A DNA stretch of 17,067 bases, taken from positions 1-17,067 of the forward strand of contig DFQW01000113.1 of assembly GCA_002377985.1 (NCBI GenBank). The letters run 5' to 3'. A program made the position numbers and the translations under genes. Source of the stretch: Halieaceae bacterium UBA3479 (lineage in GTDB: Bacteria > Pseudomonadota > Gammaproteobacteria > Pseudomonadales > Halieaceae). Shown piece by piece: positions 8,048-17,067 of the stretch (within the stretch, counting starts at the first letter, position 1; each line of letters starts with the position of its first letter). Below the pieces are notes generated by a model. It was not told where the DNA came from. It made no database searches and was given only the letters and a program-made list of their open reading frames with translations.

Positions 8048-8090
8048 TGTCAGACAATTTATACTAATAAACTGTCAAATGTCATTGATG
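8048..8090. promoter_or_regulatory. Degenerate tandem PpsR-like sites between bchI and the hydrolase gene
   Basis: Two sequences start with the perfect left half TGTC and lie 7 bp apart: TGTCAGACAATTTATACT (8048-8065, right half ACT instead of ACA) and TGTCAAATGTCATTGATG (8073-8090, right half ATG). The paired spacing resembles the exact pair at 585-628, but both right halves are imperfect. The region is AT-rich against a GC-rich background and lies between two divergent genes, so a shared operator is plausible but weaker. Confidence 0.4.
8058..8085 (-). promoter_or_regulatory. Possible sigma-70-type promoter for bchIDO
   Basis: On the minus strand, ATGACA (8085-8080) and TATAAA (8063-8058) are 16 bp apart, a fair match to -35 and -10 elements, and point towards bchI. 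Transcription would begin near 8050 and give a leader of about 100 nt. The element is embedded in the degenerate PpsR-type half-sites of this intergenic region. Confidence 0.4.
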
Positions 8091-8098
8091 GTTTTAAC

Positions 8099-9025
8099 AT
8101 GGTCAAGCCGCTGACGCCTGCTTTGGACGCGGAACAATTTGCCTTCTCACTCAACGGTGGCGTCACGCTCCGGGGGTATCGGGGGGAGGTGAGGGAGGGT
8201 ACGCCGTTGGTGCTGGTGCACAGTATCAATGCGGCACCCAGCGCAATGGAAATGCGTCCGCTGTTCGAATATTTCCGCGACAAGCGACCGGTCTGGGCAC
8301 CCGATTTGCCTGGCTTCGGCTTATCAGACCGGCCGGACGTCGACTACACCAGCAGCCTCTACGCAAGGTGGCTGGCGGAGTGGTTGGAGAGTCTGCCGGG
8401 GCCGGCCGATGTGGTGACGCTGTCACTGACTGGCGAATTCGTAGCGCGAGCCATTTTGGAGCAGGGCACCAAAGTGCGCAGTCTCAGTCTGATTTCACCT
8501 ACCGGCATGGGCTTCCGCTCGCCACGACCGGTAGCGAGTAGCTCGCCTGTTGATCGCTTTCTGAGGTCGCGTTGGGTGGGTCAACCCTTGTTCAGCGCAT
8601 TGACCAGCCGGCCGAGCATCCGGTGGTTTTTGGGTCAGGCCTTTGTGGGTCCTACGCCGGAATATTTGGTGCGGTACGCCTGCGAGACCACACGACAACC
8701 GGGCGCGCATTTTGCACCGCTGACATTTCTGACATTCCGGTTGTTTACCGAACAGGCGATTTCCCGGCTTTACAGTCGCCTGAAAAATCCGTGTCTCGTG
8801 CTCTATGATCGCGACCCGAACATTGGCTTTGAGCGGTTGCCCGAATTAACCGATGCGTACGGCAATTGGGCTGCGAAACAGCTCTCACCGAGTCTAGGGC
8901 TACCCCATTGGGAGCTGAAGGAAGAGACGATTGCTGCGCTGGAGGACTTCTGGGTGCCCCCCGGGCGAGAAGCGATTGCTTCAGCCGATATCGCGGAGAA
9001 CAGCGCGCGCCGCCAGTCGGCCTGA
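8099..9025 (+). CDS. Alpha/beta-hydrolase-fold protein of unknown substrate, with altered nucleophile elbow
   Basis: A 308-residue alpha/beta-hydrolase-fold protein, divergent from bchI and distinct from BchO. The fold is shown by LVLVHSINAAPS (about 37-48, where HS replaces the common HG), WAPDLPGFGLSDRP (66-79), the nucleophile strand-turn VVTLSLTGEF (105-114), the acid region LVLYDRDP (233-240, Asp237 or Asp239) and LPHWE (268-272, His270). The usual GxSxG is TLSLT here, with both glycines replaced by threonine, so Ser109 is kept but the elbow is unusual. No signal peptide or membrane span is evident. The start at 8099 has only a weak GATGG upstream. Its last 45 bp overlap the 3' end of crtD on the other strand. 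Possible roles are ester hydrolysis or a non-catalytic pigment-pathway function; I cannot choose between them. Confidence 0.8.
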   Translation: MVKPLTPALDAEQFAFSLNGGVTLRGYRGEVREGTPLVLVHSINAAPSAMEMRPLFEYFRDKRPVWAPDLPGFGLSDRPDVDYTSSLYARWLAEWLESLPGPADVVTLSLTGEFVARAILEQGTKVRSLSLISPTGMGFRSPRPVASSSPVDRFLRSRWVGQPLFSALTSRPSIRWFLGQAFVGPTPEYLVRYACETTRQPGAHFAPLTFLTFRLFTEQAISRLYSRLKNPCLVLYDRDPNIGFERLPELTDAYGNWAAKQLSPSLGLPHWELKEETIAALEDFWVPPGREAIASADIAENSARRQSA

Positions 9026-10468
9026 GAGTGTCGCCATGGGCACGCCGGGTCCCGGATGGACGCTGCCGCCCGACAAATACAGTCCCTTCAACCGACTCCG
9101 GGCGCCGGGCCGGGTAAAGCTCGACCAAATGCCGTGAGAGGCTCCGCCGTAGAGTGATCCCCCGCTGGCGGGAAAGCGACCGTGCCAGTCTGACGGCGTC
9201 GTACTCACACAATCGCTGTCGCGAAACGCTAAATTCAGGCCGCAGCGGTTGAGTACGGCGAGGGCGTTGTCACGGGTTCTGGCAACCTGATCCTTGTCCC
9301 AGATATGTTGATCGCCATCCGCCGGCGCGTTGACCAGCATCAGCAACCGTTCCGAGCCATTAAGCGATCGATTGGGGCCGCGGTCCTGCGCGCAGAGATA
9401 GACGGTCGGTTTTTGCGGGATGCGGCGGTCATGGAACAGCGTGTTGAACTCGCTGGGATAGTTGGATTCGAAAAAAACATTGTGATGATCGAGGTCGAAG
9501 CCGGAGCTACTGCCCTTGATGCACCAAGTGAGCGCCGAGAGTCCACGCCGCTGCGGTGGTCTGGGCTTGACCGAGCGCATGGCGGCGGTACCGAGCTGGC
9601 CGGTGGCCAGCGCATTGCTGTCGCCGTTGAACACAACAACATCGGCGGGTAGCGTCGAGCCATCCTCCAGGCGAACCCCGGCGGCCCGGTTGCCCTTGAC
9701 CAATACTTCGCTGACGTGGCTGTTGAAATGCAGATCAGCGCCAAGGTTCTGTGCCACGGCCGCCATCGCCGCGGCCAGCCGGTGCATGCCGCCGTCGACG
9801 AGCCACACACCCTCCAGCTCCACGTGGGCAATCAGCATCAGCGTTGCAGGAGTACTCAGAGGAGACGAGCCCACATAGGTTGCATATCGAGCGAACAGCT
9901 GCCGCAGGCGTTCATCCGAAAAAAACGACCCCAGTGCTCGCCACAAATCGGGCGCAGGCCGCGCTGCGATCAATGAGCTGGGGTGGTGCTGGCGGAGTAC
10001 CCGACTGACCAATGCCAACGGGCTGGGTTTGGACACTTTCATAAACGTATTGGAAAGAGCCTGATGGATTCTGGCGCTTTGGCTGTAAAAACGTTCGAAA
10101 CCTATTGCGTTTTCGCTCCCTGCGAAAGCCTCGATGGACCGCCGCGATTGCGTGAGATCGGGGTACAGATCCAATACGCCACCGTGGCTCCAGGCGTGTC
10201 GGGCAATGATCGGACTCGGGAGCAGGGTGAGGTGGTCCTGGAGGTGGGTCCCCGCGTCAGCGAACAATTGCTCAAAAATAGAGCGCATCGTCAGTACGGT
10301 GGGCCCGCCATCGATTGTCCTGTTATCGACCTGCCGCGCATGCATTTTGCCCCCCGGAGCAGCAGCGCGTTCCAGCACAGTTACCCGGAAGCCGGATTTG
10401 GCTAAATCAATGCCGGCTGCGAGACCCCCCGCTCCGGCACCGACCACAATGGCATGTTTGGCGGTCAC
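8981..10468 (-). CDS. crtD: Hydroxyneurosporene/methoxyneurosporene desaturase CrtD
   Basis: FAD-dependent 3,4-desaturase acting on 1-hydroxy or 1-methoxy acyclic carotenoids, one step after CrtC in spheroidene/spirilloxanthin synthesis. It belongs to the CrtI superfamily: N-terminal HAIVVGAGAGGLAAGIDLAK (about 5-24), LERAAAPGGKM (32-42), DGGPTVLTM (53-61), and a C-terminal GLYLSGGSVHPGPGVPM. The frame is open to 10651, but that extension lies wholly inside the upstream membrane-protein gene. The GTG at 10468 overlaps that gene's stop as GTGA, is preceded by GGGTGG, and puts the FAD motif at the expected distance. This gives 495 residues. Distinction from CrtI rests on the serine-type C-terminal signature and the pathway context with crtC. 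The 3' end overlaps the hydrolase gene by 45 bp. Confidence 0.9.
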   Translation of the reverse strand: MTAKHAIVVGAGAGGLAAGIDLAKSGFRVTVLERAAAPGGKMHARQVDNRTIDGGPTVLTMRSIFEQLFADAGTHLQDHLTLLPSPIIARHAWSHGGVLDLYPDLTQSRRSIEAFAGSENAIGFERFYSQSARIHQALSNTFMKVSKPSPLALVSRVLRQHHPSSLIAARPAPDLWRALGSFFSDERLRQLFARYATYVGSSPLSTPATLMLIAHVELEGVWLVDGGMHRLAAAMAAVAQNLGADLHFNSHVSEVLVKGNRAAGVRLEDGSTLPADVVVFNGDSNALATGQLGTAAMRSVKPRPPQRRGLSALTWCIKGSSSGFDLDHHNVFFESNYPSEFNTLFHDRRIPQKPTVYLCAQDRGPNRSLNGSERLLMLVNAPADGDQHIWDKDQVARTRDNALAVLNRCGLNLAFRDSDCVSTTPSDWHGRFPASGGSLYGGASHGIWSSFTRPGARSRLKGLYLSGGSVHPGPGVPMATLSGRLAARAVLRDIG

Positions 10469-11211
10469 GCCACCCGCCACTTTCGCGCAGGAGGGCGCGT
10501 TACTGCCCGCTGGTGATAAATGATCAGTGTCAGCCCTACCACCAGCGGCACGGCCCAGAGGCCGGGTTGCAACGCTAATTCTGGAAACAGGCGGACGGCG
10601 CCAAAGGCAAAAAAGGCGGTGTAAACCGAGATGCCCGCGCCAATCAAACATTTGATGTGTTCTTTGATGCGATCATGGGGCAGGGGTTGGGGTTTATAGA
10701 TAAACCACAGATTGGTTGCGACCGTCGCAAAGCCGACCATGGAGATCCCCATCATCATCGGTTCCGAGGCAGTGACGCCTGTGAGCAGACAATTGGCGGA
10801 CGCCACGCTCAACAGGAACTGAGACAGCAGGTTATGCCAGGCACGATTGCGGTGATGCGCAGTGCCATTGCGCAAACTCAGCCATCCTTGCCAAGCGAGA
10901 TTGATGGTCAGCGTGGCGAGATACAGCATCATCCAGCCGAAGATATTGGTAATCGCCTGCGGATCCGAGAATACAGCGTGATCTGCCAGGTGGGGATGGG
11001 TGCCTGTGGGGTCGTAGAGCGTGGTCAGACTGATGCCCACCGCGGTGAAGCCGGTAGCGATCATGGATTGGACAAAGAGCGTGCCTGCCCGTCGATGAAG
11101 CGGCCCGCCCTTGCGCCCCGCAACAGGTATCCAGATAACAATCAGTCCTACCGATCCGGTAGCGATGTGTAAACCGACCAACCACTCAAAGAGCGTGTGG
11201 CTCGACAGCAT
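10465..11211 (-). CDS. Polytopic membrane protein, DUF2306-like, coupled to crtD
   Basis: A 248-residue integral membrane protein of unknown function. Hydrophobic spans fall at about residues 8-31, 44-64, 88-110, 127-145, 152-172, 187-206 and 219-233, suggesting six or seven helices. Recurrent histidines (His15, His39 in GPLHRRAG, His72 and 74, His119-120, His185 in EHIKCLIG) resemble the pattern of DUF2306-type predicted membrane proteins; this is recognition by eye, not a search. The ATG at 11211 has an excellent Shine-Dalgarno sequence, GGAGGGG, 7 nt upstream. Its stop overlaps the crtD start as GTGA, so the two are co-translated and the protein is probably expressed with the carotenoid pathway. 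Divergent from the P450. Conserved histidines could bind haem or metal, which is only a guess. Confidence 0.75.
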   Translation of the reverse strand: MLSSHTLFEWLVGLHIATGSVGLIVIWIPVAGRKGGPLHRRAGTLFVQSMIATGFTAVGISLTTLYDPTGTHPHLADHAVFSDPQAITNIFGWMMLYLATLTINLAWQGWLSLRNGTAHHRNRAWHNLLSQFLLSVASANCLLTGVTASEPMMMGISMVGFATVATNLWFIYKPQPLPHDRIKEHIKCLIGAGISVYTAFFAFGAVRLFPELALQPGLWAVPLVVGLTLIIYHQRAVTRPPARKWRVA

Positions 11212-11255
11212 CAGACCACCCCTCCATACTGCGGATACTCATCAGGATGCCTGAA

Positions 11256-12635
11256 ATGACTGCGTCGGCCCTCTACATTCCCCCAAAGCCCTTGTCGCTC
11301 TGGTCGGTCGTCGCGCTGGCCCGCGTGCTGTGGAAGGGCGACGGTAACCTGCTCGAGCTGCTCCCGGCCGCTGCTTATCATTTCGACGTCGGCAACCTCG
11401 GCTACTCGCGACGCTCGACGGTGCTGTTCAACCACCCCGACGCCGTGCGCGAGATCATGCGCGATGCCGATGGCGTCTTCCCGAAAAGCGACTTGATGGT
11501 AAATGCCCTTGAGCACTTGATTGGCGACAGTATTTTTGTCACGGACGGCGAGCGTTGGAAGCGGCAACGGGCGATGATTGACCCGGCTTTCTCCCACATG
11601 CGCATCAGTCACGCTTTTGCGGCCATGCAGGCGGCGGTTAACGATCATCTGGTTACCCTCAAAGAAAGGGCGGCATCGGGGGACGTATTTTCCCTCGACC
11701 TGACAATGAGTCACCTGACGGCGGACATTATTTGCCGCACGGTGTTCTCTACGCCGCTGCAGTCGGGGGTGGCGGTCGACGTGTTTGAGGATTTCACTCT
11801 CTTCGAGCGTTCGGCAGTTCAGGTCGACGTATTGCGATTGATTGTGAAGCCAGCCTGGAGTGATACGCCACAGCCACCCGAGGTGCTCGCGGCCTGTGAG
11901 CGCATTCGCCATCACTTGGGGGAGCTGGTTGACTCTCACCTTAACGAGCCAGATCGGTATGACGACATCGCCAGCAGTGTTATTGCTGCGCGGGATCAGG
12001 AGACCGGTGTGCCCTTCTCCCGGGAGGAGTTGATCGATCAGCTGGGCGTGTTTTTTCTCGCGGGTCATGAAACTACTGCCAGTGCATTGACCTGGGCGTT
12101 TTACATCCTTGCGGCTCAGCCTCATTGGCTGGCGCGCCTTCGAGAGGAAATTGATCGCGTTGCGGGGGACGCGCCAATCACATTTGAATTGACCCGCCAG
12201 CTGCCGTTGGTCAAGGCCTTCTTCAAAGAAACGCTGCGACTTTATCCGCCGATCACGTTTATGCCACGGGTGGCGCTGCGAGAGACGACCGTAGCGGGGC
12301 GAAGATTGCGCAGAGGCGCCTTGGTGATGATCGCACCATGGACTCTGCAGCGTCACTCCAAATGGTGGTCTGACCCCCACGCCTTTCAGCCCGAGCGTTT
12401 TTTGCCCGAAAACGAAAGTGCGCTGACCCCGGGCGCATATATTCCATTTGGTCAGGGCCCGCATACTTGCGTTGGCGCAGGGTTTGCCCAGACCGAGAGT
12501 GTTTTGATACTCGCCGAGTTGGTTCGGCATTTCGACTGGTTGCTCAGCCCCGGTCAAGCGGTCCGTCCAGCTGCGCGAATGACAACCCGGCCCGCGAACC
12601 AAATTATGCTTCACGTTGCTCACCGCGCTCCATAG
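11256..12635 (+). CDS. Cytochrome P450 within the pigment cluster
   Basis: Soluble-type bacterial cytochrome P450 of about 459 residues. Visible landmarks: C-helix WKRQR (101-105), I-helix oxygen-binding motif AGHETT (269-274), K-helix ExxR as ETLR (325-328), PERF (379-382) and the haem loop FGQGPHTCVG with Cys405 as thiolate ligand. All catalytic features are intact. An ATG at 11247 is in frame, but the ATG at 11256 has AGGA 8 nt upstream and I prefer it. No signal peptide is seen. No ferredoxin or dedicated reductase is adjacent; the rubredoxin-reductase fusion at 16391 is the nearest redox partner candidate. Divergent from the crtD-linked membrane protein and tail-to-tail with the ATP-grasp gene (32-bp overlap). 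A carotenoid hydroxylase or oxidase is possible from context, as P450 carotenoid hydroxylases exist (CYP175A1), but the substrate is unknown. Confidence 0.9.
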   Translation: MTASALYIPPKPLSLWSVVALARVLWKGDGNLLELLPAAAYHFDVGNLGYSRRSTVLFNHPDAVREIMRDADGVFPKSDLMVNALEHLIGDSIFVTDGERWKRQRAMIDPAFSHMRISHAFAAMQAAVNDHLVTLKERAASGDVFSLDLTMSHLTADIICRTVFSTPLQSGVAVDVFEDFTLFERSAVQVDVLRLIVKPAWSDTPQPPEVLAACERIRHHLGELVDSHLNEPDRYDDIASSVIAARDQETGVPFSREELIDQLGVFFLAGHETTASALTWAFYILAAQPHWLARLREEIDRVAGDAPITFELTRQLPLVKAFFKETLRLYPPITFMPRVALRETTVAGRRLRRGALVMIAPWTLQRHSKWWSDPHAFQPERFLPENESALTPGAYIPFGQGPHTCVGAGFAQTESVLILAELVRHFDWLLSPGQAVRPAARMTTRPANQIMLHVAHRAP

Positions 12636-13797
12636 CATCGGCTCGCCCCCGGCCACTCTGCTCGAACCAATGCCAGGCGATATCGCACTGACTCGCGTCG
12701 CCGATGGTGATTTTTTGGGTAATTGATCGCCAGATAAATTCCCAGCACAACGGGGTCATCAGCAAAAAGGGCAAGGGGTCGCGCCAGGACCAGATGGCAT
12801 CTCGAGAGGTCAGCAGGTCGCGCAGGCAGCGCAGCATATCGGTCAGCTGAAAGCGAAACAGGTGCTTGTAGGCCTCCGTTAAGGTGGAATAGCTCCACTG
12901 ACAACGTTTTCCGGCTGCACTGATAGGTGCCGGCTCAGTGGTCTCGCCCATCACTGCGGCCCCCAGCCAGGTCTCGTCGATAAAGTGAATACCGCTACTC
13001 ATGCGGGGGTTGCATTCGATACCCCAGGGGATGCCACCGTGATCTAGGATAAAGTCAAAGCTGATGAAGCCAGTGACGTCAGTGTCAGCGAGAAACTGGT
13101 CAATCCAGCGTTTGACGGAGAACGGCGTAGGCGCGCTCTTAAACCCGACGGCCACCGTGCCACTGTGTGTACTGCCCCGATAGCTGGCAGTCGCTTTGAC
13201 CTCACCTTTGTCGACCCAACTCAGGGTGTACAGGTGAGTGCCAGAGACCTTACGTTGCAACAGCATCTCATGCGAGGGGGCGGGCGGGCTGCTACCTCGA
13301 TCAATAAAGGACACCTCTGTTCCCGAGCAGCCTCGCCGCGGCTTCAGCACACAATCTGTTTGTCTTACCAGCGCACGGGTTTCGGGGTCGGCGGTAGTGA
13401 ATACCGATGGTGCGGTCACGCCCCGGGCAATGGCGTGATCAACAAACAGCAGTTTGTCATGCCACTGCGCAATCCACTGTGCTGACGGGCCCACATAACG
13501 GACAGAGGGGGGCACTCGTTCAGCGAGGTTCGCCACGTGGCAGATTTCCTCCGAGGCGGGGATCAAATCCGTCACCGCCTCGCGCTCGATGATGTCGAGA
13601 ATATCCTGTTCCCAGGCGGCAATATCGGTGTTGGGCGCAGCGACCTGATAATTTTTTGCCACTGCCCGGCTGACGGAGCAAAGTTGACGCTTCAGCGGAT
13701 CCGCGACGATTACCCGGACGCCGTTGCGATGCAGTGCCCGCGCCAAGGTCAGCGCCTTGGGAAACCGTCCTACTGTCAAAAGTGCGGTTCTCACCAC
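12604..13797 (-). CDS. ATP-grasp superfamily ligase-like protein
   Basis: A 397-residue protein of the ATP-grasp type, enzymes that activate a carboxylate with ATP and join it to an amine or thiol. Order seen: an N-terminal Rossmann-like region (LLTVGRFPKALTLARAL), DK in WHDKLLF (Lys115) at the pre-grasp position, ATP-contacting lysine in VLKPRRGCSGTEV (Lys152), and metal-ligand region GIECNPRMSSG (Glu261, Asn263). The C-terminal ~90 residues (RDPLPFLLMTPLCWEFIW) are hydrophobic and tryptophan-rich, unlike the core fold, and may touch membrane. The start is GTG at 13797 or the next codon, GTG at 13794, which is better spaced from CGGGG. The last 32 bp overlap the P450 gene tail-to-tail. The substrate is unknown; carbamoyl-phosphate-synthase-like and peptide-ligase-like members share these features. 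Confidence 0.8.
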   Translation of the reverse strand: MVRTALLTVGRFPKALTLARALHRNGVRVIVADPLKRQLCSVSRAVAKNYQVAAPNTDIAAWEQDILDIIEREAVTDLIPASEEICHVANLAERVPPSVRYVGPSAQWIAQWHDKLLFVDHAIARGVTAPSVFTTADPETRALVRQTDCVLKPRRGCSGTEVSFIDRGSSPPAPSHEMLLQRKVSGTHLYTLSWVDKGEVKATASYRGSTHSGTVAVGFKSAPTPFSVKRWIDQFLADTDVTGFISFDFILDHGGIPWGIECNPRMSSGIHFIDETWLGAAVMGETTEPAPISAAGKRCQWSYSTLTEAYKHLFRFQLTDMLRCLRDLLTSRDAIWSWRDPLPFLLMTPLCWEFIWRSITQKITIGDASQCDIAWHWFEQSGRGRADAMERGEQREA

Positions 13798-16240
<2,443 letters not shown>

Positions 16241-16390
16241 CGGCCTGCCGCGGATCGTAGCCGATGGTTGCGGGTTGTGCCGGCACTGACTCGATCCATT
16301 CGGTAATACTTTTGCGCGTGACATCACTGTCTTGGGCTGGCACCCTGCGCCCCGCAAATGAAGAGAGATTATTAGAGAGGAAATTCACCC

Positions 16391-17067
16391 ATGGCTCGCT
16401 GGGAATGCATTGTTTGCGGACTGATTTACGACGAGAAAGAGGGCTGGCCGGAGGACGGCATCGCGCCCGGTACCAAGTGGGAGGATGTGCCCGAGGACTG
16501 GACCTGCCCGGACTGTGGCGTGGGCAAGGCCGATTTTGAGTTAATTCCCGGCTCCGATGCCGATGATAGTCCTGCCGAAGCAGGCGAGTTTGACGCGACA
16601 GCCGTAGCGAGCGCGCGTCATGTGGTCGTGATTGGTTCAGGGCTCGCGGGTTACGGCCTGGTGCGTGAGCTCCGTCGCAAGGATGAAGGCGTTGCCATTA
16701 CGGTGCTGACCTCTGATGGCGGCGAGGGCTATTCCAAGCCGATGATTTCGACGGGGTACACCAAGGACCTCGACGCAGATAGGTTAGCGGCGCAAAGTGC
16801 CAGCGAATTGGCAGAGCAGCTGAATGTAACGGTCCGTATCCGCACCAAGGTTTCCAGCATCGACACCGCGCAGCAGCAGGTTCATCTCGAGGGCGGTGAG
16901 CGCCTCCCATACAGCGAACTGGTTCTGGCGCTGGGTGCAGAACTCATTCGTCCCCCCATCGGTGGCGACGCAGCGGGCGATGTGCTGGGGGTCAATGATC
17001 TGGACGACTACCGGCGTTTTCGCGACCTGCTGGCGGCCAAAGGCGCCAAAAAGATCGCCATTATTGG
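16391..17067 (+). CDS. Rubredoxin fused to FAD-dependent rubredoxin-NAD(+) reductase (5' part; continues beyond window)
   Basis: The frame starts at ATG 16391, with AGAGGA 9 nt upstream, and is open at the window end (225 full codons). Residues 1-53 are a rubredoxin: CIVCG (Cys6, Cys9) and CPDCG (Cys39, Cys42) would hold one iron, with the usual WEDVPEDW before the second pair. A short acidic linker (about 55-75) leads to an FAD-binding fold, [19 protein letters not shown] (78-96), and the start of an AlkT-like reductase with EGYSKPM. Such proteins pass electrons from NAD(P)H through FAD to the rubredoxin iron, for alkane monooxygenases, oxygen-stress enzymes or possibly P450s. The rubredoxin and reductase are commonly separate genes; here they are one polypeptide. 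It lies 150 bp behind fadH on the same strand. Confidence 0.9.
   Translation, partial: MARWECIVCGLIYDEKEGWPEDGIAPGTKWEDVPEDWTCPDCGVGKADFELIPGSDADDSPAEAGEFDATAVASARHVVVIGSGLAGYGLVRELRRKDEGVAITVLTSDGGEGYSKPMISTGYTKDLDADRLAAQSASELAEQLNVTVRIRTKVSSIDTAQQQVHLEGGERLPYSELVLALGAELIRPPIGGDAAGDVLGVNDLDDYRRFRDLLAAKGAKKIAII

Noticed and set aside
11211..12656. 481-codon minus-strand open frame opposite the P450
   Set aside because: Shadow frame in GC-rich coding DNA; the plus strand encodes a full P450 with all motifs, and this translation is basic, low-structure and unrecognisable.
16277..16286. GTGCCGGCAC palindrome between fadH and the rubredoxin fusion
   Set aside because: A 10-bp GC palindrome is expected by chance in such DNA and fits no operator I recognise.

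Overview
The window is part of a photosynthesis gene cluster from an aerobic-style, bacteriochlorophyll-a-producing proteobacterium. It holds the carotenoid genes crtE, crtC, crtB, crtI and crtD, the magnesium-chelatase genes bchI and bchD with bchO, and operators of the PpsR/CrtJ type. Gene order, moderately high GC and the flanking FadH and rubredoxin-reductase genes fit a marine gammaproteobacterium of the OM60/NOR5 (Halieaceae) kind. That assignment is an inference from general resemblance; no rRNA or taxonomic marker lies in the window.

Left part (1-7951). A partial crtE runs off the left edge on the minus strand and is divergent from crtC (+). The gap holds two TGT-N12-ACA palindromes 8 bp apart. 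crtB and crtI follow on the minus strand, with a perfect PpsR-type palindrome upstream of crtI. Behind them lies the tightly packed minus-strand run bchI-bchD-bchO. Products: CrtE makes geranylgeranyl diphosphate, CrtB phytoene, CrtI lycopene or neurosporene, CrtC hydrates the psi end. BchI and BchD are the ATPase subunits of Mg-chelatase; BchO is its usual accessory hydrolase-like protein.

Middle part (8099-13797). An alpha/beta-hydrolase-fold protein with an altered nucleophile elbow (+) overlaps the 3' end of crtD (-). crtD is translationally coupled (GTGA overlap) to an upstream polytopic membrane protein resembling DUF2306 proteins. That gene is divergent from a cytochrome P450 (+), which overlaps tail-to-tail with an ATP-grasp ligase-like gene (-). 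These four non-canonical genes woven around crtD are the most novel part of the window. They could be a carotenoid-tailoring or other pigment-linked set; no function can be assigned from sequence alone.

Right part (13798-17067). A 355-bp non-coding stretch is followed by a complete fadH-type 2,4-dienoyl-CoA reductase (+) and the 5' part of a fused rubredoxin / FAD-dependent rubredoxin-reductase gene (+) that leaves the window. These look like general metabolism and probably mark the edge of the pigment cluster, although the rubredoxin-reductase could supply electrons to an oxygenase.

No tRNA, rRNA, CRISPR array, insertion sequence or convincing intrinsic terminator was seen. Three convergent gene pairs overlap at their 3' ends (crtC/crtB 4 bp, hydrolase/crtD 45 bp, P450/ATP-grasp 32 bp).
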